From Cryptomeria japonica (taxonomy: Eukaryota > Streptophyta > Pinopsida > Cupressales > Cupressaceae): a stretch of 64,000 nucleotides of DNA. Location of the stretch: contig NC_081414.1 of the NCBI RefSeq assembly GCF_030272615.1, positions 817,418,396 to 817,482,395 of the forward strand, in the 5' to 3' direction. Below, in pieces: positions 22,979 to 34,450 of the stretch; position 1 is the first letter of the stretch; every line of letters begins with the position of its first letter. The notes under the pieces are model-generated. The model saw only the letters and a list, made by a program, of their open reading frames with translations, was not told the origin of the DNA and did no database searches. The translations under genes and the position numbers were made by a program.

Positions 22979-24007
22979 TTGGTATTCAATATTAGATTTT
23001 AAATTTAGTATAATCCATAATAGTTACTCATATCAATTCTAAATTTAACTATTTATATTTAATTTAACTAAGTCTAATTTTCCAATTATTTAATGATGAA
23101 GGTTTCTCTAACTGTGAAAGTGATTACTAGAAAAAAAAAATTGTTTGCTATAAGTAAATTAATTTATCTGCTCAAACTTTCATGCGAAAATCAAGCATGC
23201 CTGGGTCATAGGCTTCATTCTAAGCAACTAGTTAAAGGTCTTTAGAAGAACCAACAACTTACTCTGCAAAATCTACAAATATACTGGATAAACTACTGCA
23301 TCATAATCAAATATTGAGACCATTGATGTTGGTGCTGGTGGAGAACTAGATTTAAGGGGATATTTTAAGATAGTATTTCTAATTATATTGCCTTTTAAAA
23401 GAAAAATTGTTAGAGTTGCATGAAAAAGAGTAAAACCATATTTAATTTGATTTTTATCCCATAGATTTTCTCTCTCTGATTTACTTTCCATTTCCAATCA
23501 ATAATTTATGAGTAATTATTTCTTAGATGAAACTAATTAATTCATTAACTAAGTTTCCTTTCTGAACCCACATATAAATATTAATTACCTCTTTTCCCTT
23601 GTTTATAACTAATTAAATTATAAGTTTTAGTGAAAGTGATTGACTAAAAAGTCAATTCAATTAATACAAATTATTTTATGTTCAATTTTAAACAATATGT
23701 TTTTGTAACTAAAGTCAATTGCAATAATAATATTTACTATGCCAAGCTTCAAAATAGGATAGCCTAACATTATTTCATTATTCTCATTTAGTATTAAATC
23801 TAGACACTTATAATTTAGTAATATTTAATTTAATAATAATGGATTGCTATGTTCTCATTTTTTTGTATTTGGAAAATTTAATTTATCATTAAATTATGTT
23901 AAATTAGGCATTTCAAGATAGATATACAATGAATTTATTTCATATATTTTATCGATAAATCTATTTAAAATTTTAATTCATAATTAAGATAAATGTTGTT
24001 TCTAATG
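22979..24007. other. AT-rich non-coding, arm 2
   Basis: Mirror of 7565-8592, with the same content and no supported gene. Confidence 0.4.
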
Positions 24008-24017
24008 AATTTAATCG

Positions 24018-24243
24018 AACTTTTTTTTTTTTTTTTTGGTAGGCAATAGGCCGAAGCCACGATATTTTGAATTATTATTATTATTATTATGTTTGATTAG
24101 ATTGATCCTAGACCTTCCCCATTTTTATGGAAGGCCAAGAGTCACAGCTTAGAATTCATTTTAGATGTCCCTATTGGGAATTGAACTTGGGTCTCCACAA
24201 TGAGAACCTAGTGTTTTAACCAATTAAGCTCAACCCCTTGGAC
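24018..24243 (-). mobile_element. tRNA-derived SINE, arm 2
   Basis: Mirror copy with the poly(T) (poly(A) on the minus strand) at about 24020-24037 and the same flanking 17-bp repeat, aatttaatcgaactttt, at about 24008-24024 and 24245-24261. Presence in both arms means the SINE landed before the inverted duplication. Confidence 0.85.
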
Positions 24244-24261
24244 AAATTTAATCGAACTTTT

Positions 24262-25395
24262 ACTGTGTCATGTTATAAATAAATTAAAACACCATTAGCT
24301 TTCTTTGAAATAAAATGAGATTGAAAACTATCATTTTAAAATATTATTTGGAACCAATAGAAAATCTTAATAATAAATAAAAACTAGATTTATTTCCTTT
24401 CTAAAAGACTAAAACATATTTTTATTTTATTTCCTAAGATATTACAAAGAAACAAAAGAAAATTCATTTTTTTTTTTGAAATACAACTAAATAAATTTTA
24501 TAGATCAAACTTCCTTAATCATTTGGAGGAAAATTCACTTATTTGATAATGCTCTCCTTTGTTGAAGATCTTCAATCCCTTTGATTTCTTCTTGACTTTT
24601 CCTCTTGCTCCTTTCGATCCTTGTCCTGCAACCTGGTATAGATCTCCTCCAAAACCCCTAGAAAATCCTATCTCCTACAATACAATATGTCTACCAAAAT
24701 CCTCCTACTACTAACATAATTTGCAAGAATTCAAAACTACTTATCAAAGAAAACCATGAACTCTCCCTTTTCAAAAATCTAGTGTTCAATATATAGAAAA
24801 GAGAGTCATTTTCCCACTACCATGTAAATTAATTGGTTTTGAGATTCTTTTCCTGAAATAATCCCATGCAAAAATGACTATTGTCATAGTGAGGGTTACA
24901 TGAAAAAATTTGAATTTGAGATTCTCTTCTAGAACCTTCTCATTTCCTCCTACAACATGTGCTAAATAACATATTCAGAAAATGAGTAATTTTTAAATTA
25001 ATTTCATGCAAAATGATTGTTGTCATAGTGGTGGTTACATTTGACCACGCATTTAAAAAACTGAATTTGAATTTTCCTCCATTTTATCAAATATGAATAT
25101 CATAACTCCTTTGTCATAAAAAAGCCATGAATAGAATTATTCTTGTCATAGAATAATTTTGTAACTCCCATGTCATATATTTGCTAAATATAATATTTAT
25201 TCCTTAATATTTTGAAATTGAATTTTTTTTTTCTAGAATCTTCTAATTTCTCCTACACCATGTGCTCAATTAGAATATTGAGGAAATAAATAATTTCCAA
25301 GTAAATTATGACCTCACATGCGAGTCACCACTTATTACTCATTTTTTATTTAAAATTTTGACCTTATTTAATTTATCATTTCTAACTCATAAAAG

Positions 25396-25431
<36 letters not shown>

Positions 25432-26533
25432 CAAATGCATAGATGATATATACAAATGAAGTTAAATGTTTAGGTAGAGGTAGGCGGGGCTGGCCACTCC
25501 TATTTTTATTCTTTGAGATTGGCTTGAGAAGCCTGGGACTGAAACTCATTTTTAAATAGCAGACAAATCTCACATTGAATGTTTGGTTAATTTTGAATAT
25601 CAACCTACATAATTATCTTTCTTGCTTTCGGTTATGCTTGGTTCTGGTATAAAGGTGGATACAGGCCTGGAATTTGATAGGCAAAATGGTCATTTTTTCA
25701 CTTTTGAACCGTATTTGACAACTTAAAAAATTAGTAGAACATATGTATTGACATGCTATTTTTTTCTAAAACCGTATAGATGACACTTCAAATTATAAAT
25801 AAACCGTAAAAAAATATAGTAGGTAATATATATATATATTAGTTTAGAATGTTTATTATAAAAAATACAAATTTATTTAAAATATTTTGAAATGGAAGGA
25901 TGTAGTTGTTTCTAATTTTATAATATTTTAATATGATTTTTTAGAATAGTTCTATTTTTTCATATGAATTTAGAAACTTGTCATGTAATTGAAATGATAG
26001 AATATAATTGATAAAATATTTTAATATGAATTTCTACAATATATTCTATTTTTTTATATATGAATTTAGAAACTTAGTCAATTTGATTTTTAAATATATT
26101 TAATAAGATTGATATAGAAACTTGTCATAATATATAAAATTTATGCTAATATATAATATATATTACTGTATTAAATTAGAAGCTTATTTAGTAAATTTAA
26201 GATTTTGCGTATATTACTAATTTATCATTATTTTCTCATTAAGATAATGATTTTCATTTCTTCAGAAGAAAGATGTGCATTGCTTCAATCTTCTACTTTT
26301 ATATTTTTTGAGAGTTTATATTTTTCTTAAATTGTCAAACGAAAGGCATTGAAATGACTAAATCGTCATCAAAAAATCATATGACAGGTAGGGGTGACCG
26401 TCAAATTCCAGGCCTAGGTGGATAGTTGTTTTAAAATATCTTTTGGTGACTCAAATAAGTTGATAGGAAGGAAAAGGAATTTGTTTATGAAAATCAAATA
26501 TGATTGAAACTTGCTGAGGGGAGTGATATGATT
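24262..26533. other. AT-rich stretch without genes, arm 2
   Basis: Mirror of 5060-7313. The same AT-rich non-coding content is present, with an expanded TA microsatellite at 25397-25429. Confidence 0.5.
25397..25429. repeat. TA microsatellite expanded in arm 2
   Basis: About 16 TA units here, against about 7 at the mirrored site in arm 1 (6163-6178). This accounts for about 18 bp of the length difference between arms and is a post-duplication change. Confidence 0.85.
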
Positions 26534-27291
26534 TTAAGATCTTTTAGGATGAAAGACTCCTTTTCTCTTAGATCCATGCTCTGTTATTTTTCTGTTTGAC
26601 TTAATTATATTTAAGATGATAGCCTGAAGCCTATAGGTTGTGTTAAGGATTTGGGTAGGGCTATTTCCCACAATGATATTGTAACCTAGGTAATCTTTCA
26701 TCTTGTAGTCAACATCAAAAGGACTTTTGTGCTGTCTCAATATAAAAGATATCATGGTTGTAGTAGCAGTTGTGGAAAATGTTAGGCAAACCAAGTTATC
26801 TGATAGTTGTATGTTTATTGGCTAATAATTCATGAATTGGTTTGTTGTAGGGCGGTGTTGAGAGTTTTTTTGTAGGTATCCAAGATAAGAGTTAGTCCGA
26901 GTGTCATGATAGCAGAGGAAAGGCATTAACGAAAGTGATGATAGAATGTTGATAGAATCAGTCCCTCATAGAAAGACCATTGCTACAAAATGTGATAAGG
27001 GAGAGTAAATCTTCTGGGCCTGTAGGTGAATGATTAGTTCAGGATGATAGATTCTATTGATCACATTGTAATCTCAAAATACTATTAAGATGTCATGATG
27101 TAATCATAATTGGTCTTTTTTCTAACTGGACTTAATGTCCCAGGCAAGGCCGAAGGTTTTCTCCTCTCCGCTCTTTCCTACTGACACCCGCATTGAGTGG
27201 AGAATTTAATGTAGTTTTGTTTATAAATAATAGTATTATTAGCAAGTTTTATTGAAGTTTGAAAAGAGGGTTATGACATCCTTCCCCCCTT
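26534..27291 (-). mobile_element. Gypsy polypurine tract and start of 3' LTR, arm 2
   Basis: Mirror of the arm 1 site. On the plus strand it reads 'gggttatgacatccttcccccc' in two parts at 27268-27290, giving the same purine tract and TGTCATAACCC start on the minus strand (LTR start at 27278). Confidence 0.55.
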
Positions 27292-27292
27292 A

Positions 27293-28303
27293 AATTATGC
27301 ATCGTCCCAATGCACTTATTTAAATAAAGCTTAAAAGAGTTTATTGTTTGTAATAGGTCTATAACAAAAGTGAAAATGTTTATTGCATCTCATTTGTGTC
27401 TTCTTATTTAACATTCCTTACATCATATTGACACCACTATACTTGCATTAATCAATCTCATTGGTGTGCAATTGGTATTGGCACTTTTCTGAGACTCTGA
27501 ATGGCCCTATCATTATTCCCCCTGATTCATAAAAGGATCATTCCTTGCTTCATCAAACCTTGGTAGATATTTTATCCTATTTGTTGATCATTTCCATCAC
27601 AATTTCCCCTATTATTATTGTATACATCCCTTTGATTTAATTAGGAGGTGGCCTCTTTTTAGATTTATTAAACTCTTGATACTTGTTGAAGTTTGAGTTC
27701 CCCTTGAATTCATACTTCCTTTTGAATGAACGATTCTTGTTAAAACACTATCTTGTTGTTAGGGTTTGAATCTTCCTTTCTTGATTTAAAGATTTCTCAA
27801 GTACTTCCTTCATCAACTTCTACCCTTATGTTGATAATTTGCACAAAAATGAACTTCTTGGTTTGACCCTCCTCAACTTTTGATACATAGGTACATATTT
27901 TAGCAATTTGGCAAACTTATTTCAATATTGTTGAACTGTCAAAGCCCCTTGTTGAAGATTATGGAATTATGTCGCCTTCTCATCGGAGAATAATTATGAT
28001 AGCCATGTTGAACAAATTGACCTCATGTGGTTATATCCTTGTTATACCCATTTTATTCCTTCATGTTAATTCACCAACGAGTTACTCCCTTGATAAGTTG
28101 ATAGGGCATAATGCCTTAGTTGTCTCACTAGTGTCCTTTAGATCAAATTATTTTTCCATTTCATTCAACCAATTTCTGCTCCACTAATTTTCTTTCCATC
28201 TAATTTTCTTCAAATCTTTAGATAGATCCAACATATTATTTTCATCCACTTCATTGTGGCCACAAATACCTCCATGTCATCTGTGGGTCTCAAGAACATA
28301 GGG
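27293..28303 (-). pseudogene. Decayed Ty3/gypsy gag remnant, arm 2
   Basis: Mirror of the arm 1 gag remnant, read on the minus strand. The same gag blocks are recognisable and pol is missing here too. That both arms share the pol-less state shows the deletion happened before the inverted duplication. The plus-strand ORF at 27969-28187 is a shadow. Confidence 0.65.
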
Positions 28304-28339
28304 ACATGCCATTTTGGAGCTAGAATAGCTACAACTGTC

Positions 28340-30388
28340 TAGACATAATGAACCTTTTGAAAATAATTATAGGTAAGCCAGGAAAAAAAATTATTGTGAC
28401 ATGACTGGAGGGCTTTATAACAAACTAAATAAATGTAAATGGATATCAACCACTGTGCAATCCATCACTCTATTAGGACTGCCAAAGTAGAGACAATTGT
28501 TGCCAGTGCTAAATTCAAAACTACTAATTGAGAAAAATTAAGTGTTGTTACTATTTTAATTCCTAATGGTGTAAGCATGTTGACATTGAATATAAACAAG
28601 TTAAATTAGTCATTGGAGGAGTACATGGTTTGGTCATTTGAGTAGGTGTAGAATTAGTGAAGGGTGGGGACTAATTTGATGCCCATGGGTTTTAATTACA
28701 GTACTGGCAAGTGGGTGAATTCTTTTATTTTCCCATACTAATATGTTGCTATCATGTTGTACGAAAGATCCATTTTAAAACCAAAATAGCTTTGGCCCTT
28801 AATTATCTACTCTTTTGTCAAATCTCACATCTGCCTTGAGGGAAAAGATCTAAAAATAATAATAAGATAAAATTTAAAAATGCGTACTATCTTCGAGCTT
28901 GATGTGGACAATATTGGAGGAGTGCTAAGTTCATCTTTGACCTGACATTCATGAGAATGGTGAAGTATTAACTACATCTTGACCTGACATTCAATGATAT
29001 TATTGCCATAGTAGTGAAAGAAGAAAATAAAATAAAACACATTTAAGTATATCATTGTCAAAGCAAGCTACCATTAAAGACTGACTTTGGCTGGTAGAGA
29101 TATAATAAAATTTAAAACACATTGATGTGATTTTTGTTTCATAATAAAGGATGCAAGTTTTTATTTTATCATCTAAATTAATCCATAGGTGATAATGGAA
29201 ACATTTTCTTTTATAATGTGATTTGTTTTTTTTTTAAAGAATAGAATAGAATGAAGATTTACTCTATGTTATAATATATTTAGAAAATGATAATAAAATT
29301 AATTTTATTGTAAAATATGTTTTTACATTTGTTTTATTTTATCCTATAGATTAGTTAAGAAAATGATAATAGAAGTAATGATATTTTATAATGTGATTTG
29401 GTTTAAAAAAAAATAGAATAAAATCTATCTTGATTTATTCTCTAATTTAATCAAGAAATGATATTAAAAATATTTCCATTTTAGAAGGAGATTTGTTTCC
29501 TAAAAAAAATAGAACAGCTTATCTTGATTTATTTTATCCTATAATTTAGTAAGAATCAATATTAAAAATATATCCATTATATAATGTTGTGATATGACTT
29601 TATGGAAAATAGCATGTACGGTTACTTTTATTTTATTCTATAAAATGGTTGAGAGGTGATAGTAAAATCATTTTCCCTTTTCTCATATGATTTGATTTTT
29701 AATTATTTATTCTACACTTTTCTTTAAACCTATCTAATAATTTTAAATGCCAATGCTAATATAATCTATTGCTCTAGTATTTAATGTAACTTCACTAGTT
29801 TAAAAGTGATAACAAATAAATAGAAAGTTAAACATTGTGACAATTACATAGTTAATAATATGATATTCTTTTAGTATTAAATGAATTAAATAACTTAAAT
29901 ATTAAATGTCACCTTATCTTATTTGAGGGTTAGAGTTGTCAAATGATATTGTTGTTTCCTTAATAAGAATGATAATAATAATTATCAACTCTTAAAATTA
30001 AGAGCTTTTAATTACCAAGTAAGACTATTCTAGAGATTTGGTAAAGATAAAAATCATATTTATTACGTAAGGGGTATTTTAAATTGTTGCATTTATTGAA
30101 TCTCAAATAGTAGGCTAATTGGAATAAAGTGTTTTCAACTATTACTTCTTCCCTACTTAAGAATAGGGTCAATAATAATGTTACACATGCACTATCTTTA
30201 AATGCACAATTTCATTACTAGGTTAATCATGTTAGATGTTGTTAAATAGTGTTCATTTTTAACAAAAAAAAAAAAAATTTGGTTGCATTTTTATCTAAGT
30301 GTTAAAATTTGGGCATTACGTAGGTATCAGAGCACTAGGTTGCAACCCTAGGGAACTCTGGGAATTAGCTGATGATAGTTCTGATACT
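28340..30388. other. AT-rich non-coding, mirror of 1245-3250
   Basis: Arm 2 copy. A ggtatcagagc primer-binding site reads on the plus strand at about 30324. A run of A's and AT-rich DNA without genes fills the remainder. Confidence 0.4.
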
Positions 30389-31853
30389 TAATATAAGTAC
30401 AGATCCAATAGCCAACAAGATGAGAGGGGGGGGGGTGAATCATACAAACTTAATCATCCATAAAAACATCAGATTCAACCTCAGTAACATATATATCAGT
30501 TATATAACCACAAACTGTCAAACATGCAAACTCAAAAGCATATGAACAATATAAACCTCATAACACTAGATTTAACGTGGAAACCCAAATAGGGAAAAAC
30601 CACTGTGGGATTTCAGACCCACTAAGAAATATACTCTTCTAGAGTATGCTCGGTTAAAAGCAAATCCTGTTAAAGATTACAAACACATTGCTAGATGTGA
30701 CCTGGTTAAGGGATTTCCCTCAAATCTATTAGGATCTTCACTTTGTTAGAAGTGATTTTGTCAAAGGATTTCAAACACTCAATCAGAATGTCACCTTGTT
30801 AGAGGATTTACATATAAGACTGTTAAGTCCACTCAGTTAAAATATTTCCTGTCACTTTCACAAAATAATAGTAATACAATCTATCTGCAACTTCACATCT
30901 AAAATGCTAAAGCAGATTCCTATTTGTTCAATACAATCTAGACATAGAACTAATCTTGTCTATCTGCTGGGCATCAATATTCTATTATTCTAACAGGTCT
31001 TCAAGCTTCTGTGCTCGGTAATCACTATGTAGCATCCCTGTGCATCCACTTGCCCACATACATTGTTTATCGACAATTTCCTATTTATAAACAATCTTCT
31101 AACTGCTTGATCTCCTTGATCACATTTCCCATGATCAATCATAGCCATCAGATCTTAAATCTTGTTTAGTTTCATTGTATCTTTCGATTTGAAAACATTT
31201 TACCCCACCTTGGAACTTGTGTTAGGGTAATGCGGTTGAATCTGAGCTGTAGATCTTCTTGCCAACTTTCCATTGCCTTAGATTCATTTAACAAACTTCT
31301 TCCACGGCTTGCCAATCATTGATCCACTCCAGCTCATCAACTTCTTTCATCAAATATCACATGTAAACATTTAATGCATTCTGTTATAGCTCGGTTACAA
31401 CTCGGTGAATACTAAACTTCACTCAATAGACATTCTGTCTTCATTAACCGACTACGATAACCTTAGCGTTTACCGACTAGGTTCCTTAGGGTTTACCGAC
31501 TAGGTTCTTTGCTTGATAACATAGTATAGTATTAACCTTTACATTGTACAACATATGTATGATGTTAAAACAATCTAAAACATCAAGATCTCATCATTGT
31601 CTGACTCGGTAGAGTTGCCCATTGAATAACTTATCCCCTTATTCATCATATTCTTTCCTGTGTCTTTACCAACTCCTTTATAATCTTCATATCATATTTC
31701 TCAAGATATGGCAACATCATGCTGAATTAGAAAATCAATTTCTTGACATCAATGACAAAATAATAATATCAAGATAGTAAAACATCTTTAATCAGTTATG
31801 TCCATAATCATCAACAACCTTCTCAATATCCTTATAATGTAATATTGCCAACA
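30389..31853 (-). mobile_element. Copia-type LTR fragment with primer-binding site, arm 2
   Basis: Mirror copy of the arm 1 fragment, more complete. On the minus strand it starts at 31853 (tgttggc) and keeps the C-rich stretch 'caccccccc' that precedes LTR ends in this family (30420-30440 on the plus strand). It also keeps about 306 bp (31137-31440) that arm 1 lacks. The primer-binding site lies at about 30381-30388. Confidence 0.6.
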
Positions 31854-31924
31854 GCTGAGCCTTGGTATTTAGTATGTGTCGAGAAACATGTAATCCACTT
31901 TGTGCTAATTTGAATATAATGTCA

Positions 31925-32849
31925 AAAAGAAATTATGTTGTGAACTAAATTTTATTAGAATTACTTTGTATTAAAAAAAAGAAATATAACTCTAATTATC
32001 CAATGTAAATAGGGTCTTAACGTACCCAATGGATAGAAGTTGACCTTTGGGAATGGGTCAAGTAGATATTTAATTAATTTAACTTTTTGAATAAACCTAG
32101 AACCAAAAAAGAACTTTATGGTTAAGTTACAGGCAGAATGACCAGAGGGAAAACTTAGTCTCATTAACAAAGGTTATTGGGCTAATTTTGCATCCTCGCC
32201 ATACAATTCTCTTAAACTCTATAAATATATATATGGTTTTTTGTATTTGGTGATTTTGTTAGAAACATGATTGGGAAAAGAATGATAAATTTTCATGGTG
32301 ATTGATACTAAATAAACTTCATGCCATTAACTTATCGACAACATAATTCTTGGGATTGTTACATCTTAAGTTATGTTTGTTGGGAATGACATATTTTGGC
32401 TATATAATCTTAGAACTAATCAAGAATGATGGTAGTATGAAACCCTAGAATCCTCTTGACCTTTGTGTTGTGTACACTTTGAACATATCATCTACTCTTT
32501 ATTAGAATTTTGTCTTAAGATTAAAATTACACCTTTAAATCATGGGTTACTTGACCAAATTTTAAGGGCTTAATCACTTATTAAAGTGAGATTTGAGAAA
32601 CTCATAAAAATAGTACCTGTACACTTTAAACCTTGGTTAATATCCCCTTATTTTAGAGAGTTAATATCGACACATAATGTATATTGAGGATTTAATTATT
32701 CTATTTTGTTAGGTAATAATTGATGTCACTTTTAGGTTGGTAGACAACTACTTACATAGTGAATTTCATTGAAATATGAAATCCCATTTTCCATTATGAA
32801 AATAATATAGTAAGTTCAACCTCAGTCCATTTTAAGAAAATGGGGGAAC
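31925..32849. other. Non-coding stretch outside the palindrome
   Basis: No ORF of interest. It ends in 'ttaagaaaatgggggaac' directly before the Copia LTR, which resembles a polypurine tract. The 69-codon minus ORF at 31961-32170 has no support. Confidence 0.4.
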
Positions 32850-34387
32850 TGTTGGCATCATTGATATTGAGTAAATCGGTTACTTCAGTGAACCGGTATA
32901 TTATCTAAGATTTGTCATTGATGACTAACACTGACCGGTGGACTGGTTTATCTTAGTAGAAAAGGTGATGGCTTGCAAACAACATCGAAGCAACATCAGA
33001 GATAGATGATCAAGGTTCAATCGGCTCAAGGGAAGACAAACTAAGCTAATCGGTCTGTCATTCAAGAAGATCAGTGTTAAGGTCAAAGCTTCAAGTTGGC
33101 TATTCTAATGATGATGAAGTCCCATAAGGTGACTTAGGCATGAAGGCTTGAGGTCTTATGCAAATTGGAACCTCATTGGAAAACAAGAAAAGAGGCTTGA
33201 TGAAAGTACTACAAACCGGTATCAGAGGATGAATCGGTACTGGAGAACGTAGTGGTATATTGGTAGACTAGTGAAGTAGAAGGAAGATAGGTGGTCATCG
33301 TAAATCATGGAGCGGTGATCGGTTACACTGCTGAGATGGCAAAAGGTGAGTTGGTGAGTTTGTGTCAACACCAAACTAAAGTTTGGTGAAGTCAACCTCA
33401 GTCATCATGCAGTTAAAGCCATGAATACTTGTGGATTTTTTGGTTCACATTTAAAAGATTGAACTCGACCCAGAAGTTGCTATTTTTGGGGGATGCAGTG
33501 GCAGATTTGGTTGAGTAGTTGGCAGAATTGTTGTAGGGTGCGCAAAGAAAGAGCGGGAAGATTTGAATTTGAAATTTACTGAGATCTGTGATTGCATTGA
33601 TTAAGGAAACACCTAAAGGTGATGATAGAGAGTTTATAAAGTATTTTGAGTTCATACAAAACTTTTCTTTGATCGAAAAAATTGCAAAGTGCAAATCCTA
33701 TGAGAGGCGATCCAAAATGCAGAGTGAAGAGTGAGGAAGTGCTAAATGAATTAGTAGAACAAAGTGTGTGTGAAGTAGACTGACAGAGTGCAGAGCTGAG
33801 GGTATGATTAGAGGACCAATGTAGTGTAGAGTAGACACAACCGGTGCAGATAGAGTATGAATTTCATTGTGATCTAATCAAGCTATCAATAGCTATTCCA
33901 ACAGATCAACTTCCCGTTTCTTTCTAACCATTGCAACTCAAAATCCCTTAACTGGGTGGACTTTAACAGGTCCCTTGTAAAATACCTTAAGTGGGTGGCA
34001 TATTAATTGATGATCCTAAGTCTTTCAACAAGGCTACCTCTAACAGGGTAAAGGCAATAATAGGCCTTAAATAAAATTCCTTAACCAGATGACACCTAAC
34101 AGTGTCTTTGTAATCTCCTAACATGGATGGATCCTCAGCGGTCGTACTTTAGAAGAGTGCAAATTTTGTGAGTTTCTACTCACACTGTGGTTTTCTCCCA
34201 TTTGGGTTTCCATGAGATAAATCTTGGTGTTATTGTGTATCTTTTCATGCATGCATGTTCTCCTAAAATAACTACTTGAATTGATGAATATTAAGTTAGA
34301 AAAGACTTGAGTAAAAAGGTTTTAATTTTGTAAAACTGGTAAAGTGTTGATTCACCCCTCCCCTCTCAGCACTGGTTGGGACTAACA
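32850..34387 (+). mobile_element. 5' LTR of the second Copia element
   Basis: Starts TGTTGGCATC, ends GGGACTAACA (1538 bp). It contains words such as accggt and the 'ctgtggttttctcccatttg' block near 34192 shared in style with the other Copia LTRs. It is followed by a primer-binding site and gag-pol. No matching 3' LTR was found downstream of 38518. The small minus ORF at 33413-33694 is inside the LTR. Confidence 0.75.
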
Positions 34388-34388
34388 A

Positions 34389-34406
34389 TTGATATTAGAG
34401 CCTTGG
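34389..34406 (+). other. Primer-binding site of the second Copia
   Basis: ttgatattagagccttgg, one base after the LTR, is a mutated form of TGGTATCAGAGC-type sites that pair with initiator tRNA-Met. Confidence 0.7.
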
Positions 34407-34450
34407 TCCTTAGATTCAGAAGAGCTTAACAACTTAAGGAAAGATCCAAG

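Larger units (their letters stand above)
16185..31924. repeat. Arm 2 of a giant inverted repeat
   Basis: Reverse complement of arm 1, with the same elements in mirror order: LINE, Copia gag-protease and LTR, gene fragment, SINE, gypsy remnant, outer Copia LTR. It is about 0.36 kb longer than arm 1, mainly from extra sequence at about 31137-31440, a run near 30420-30450 and a longer TA microsatellite near 25400. Whether homology continues past 31924 cannot be tested because the partner sequence would lie left of the window. Confidence 0.97.
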
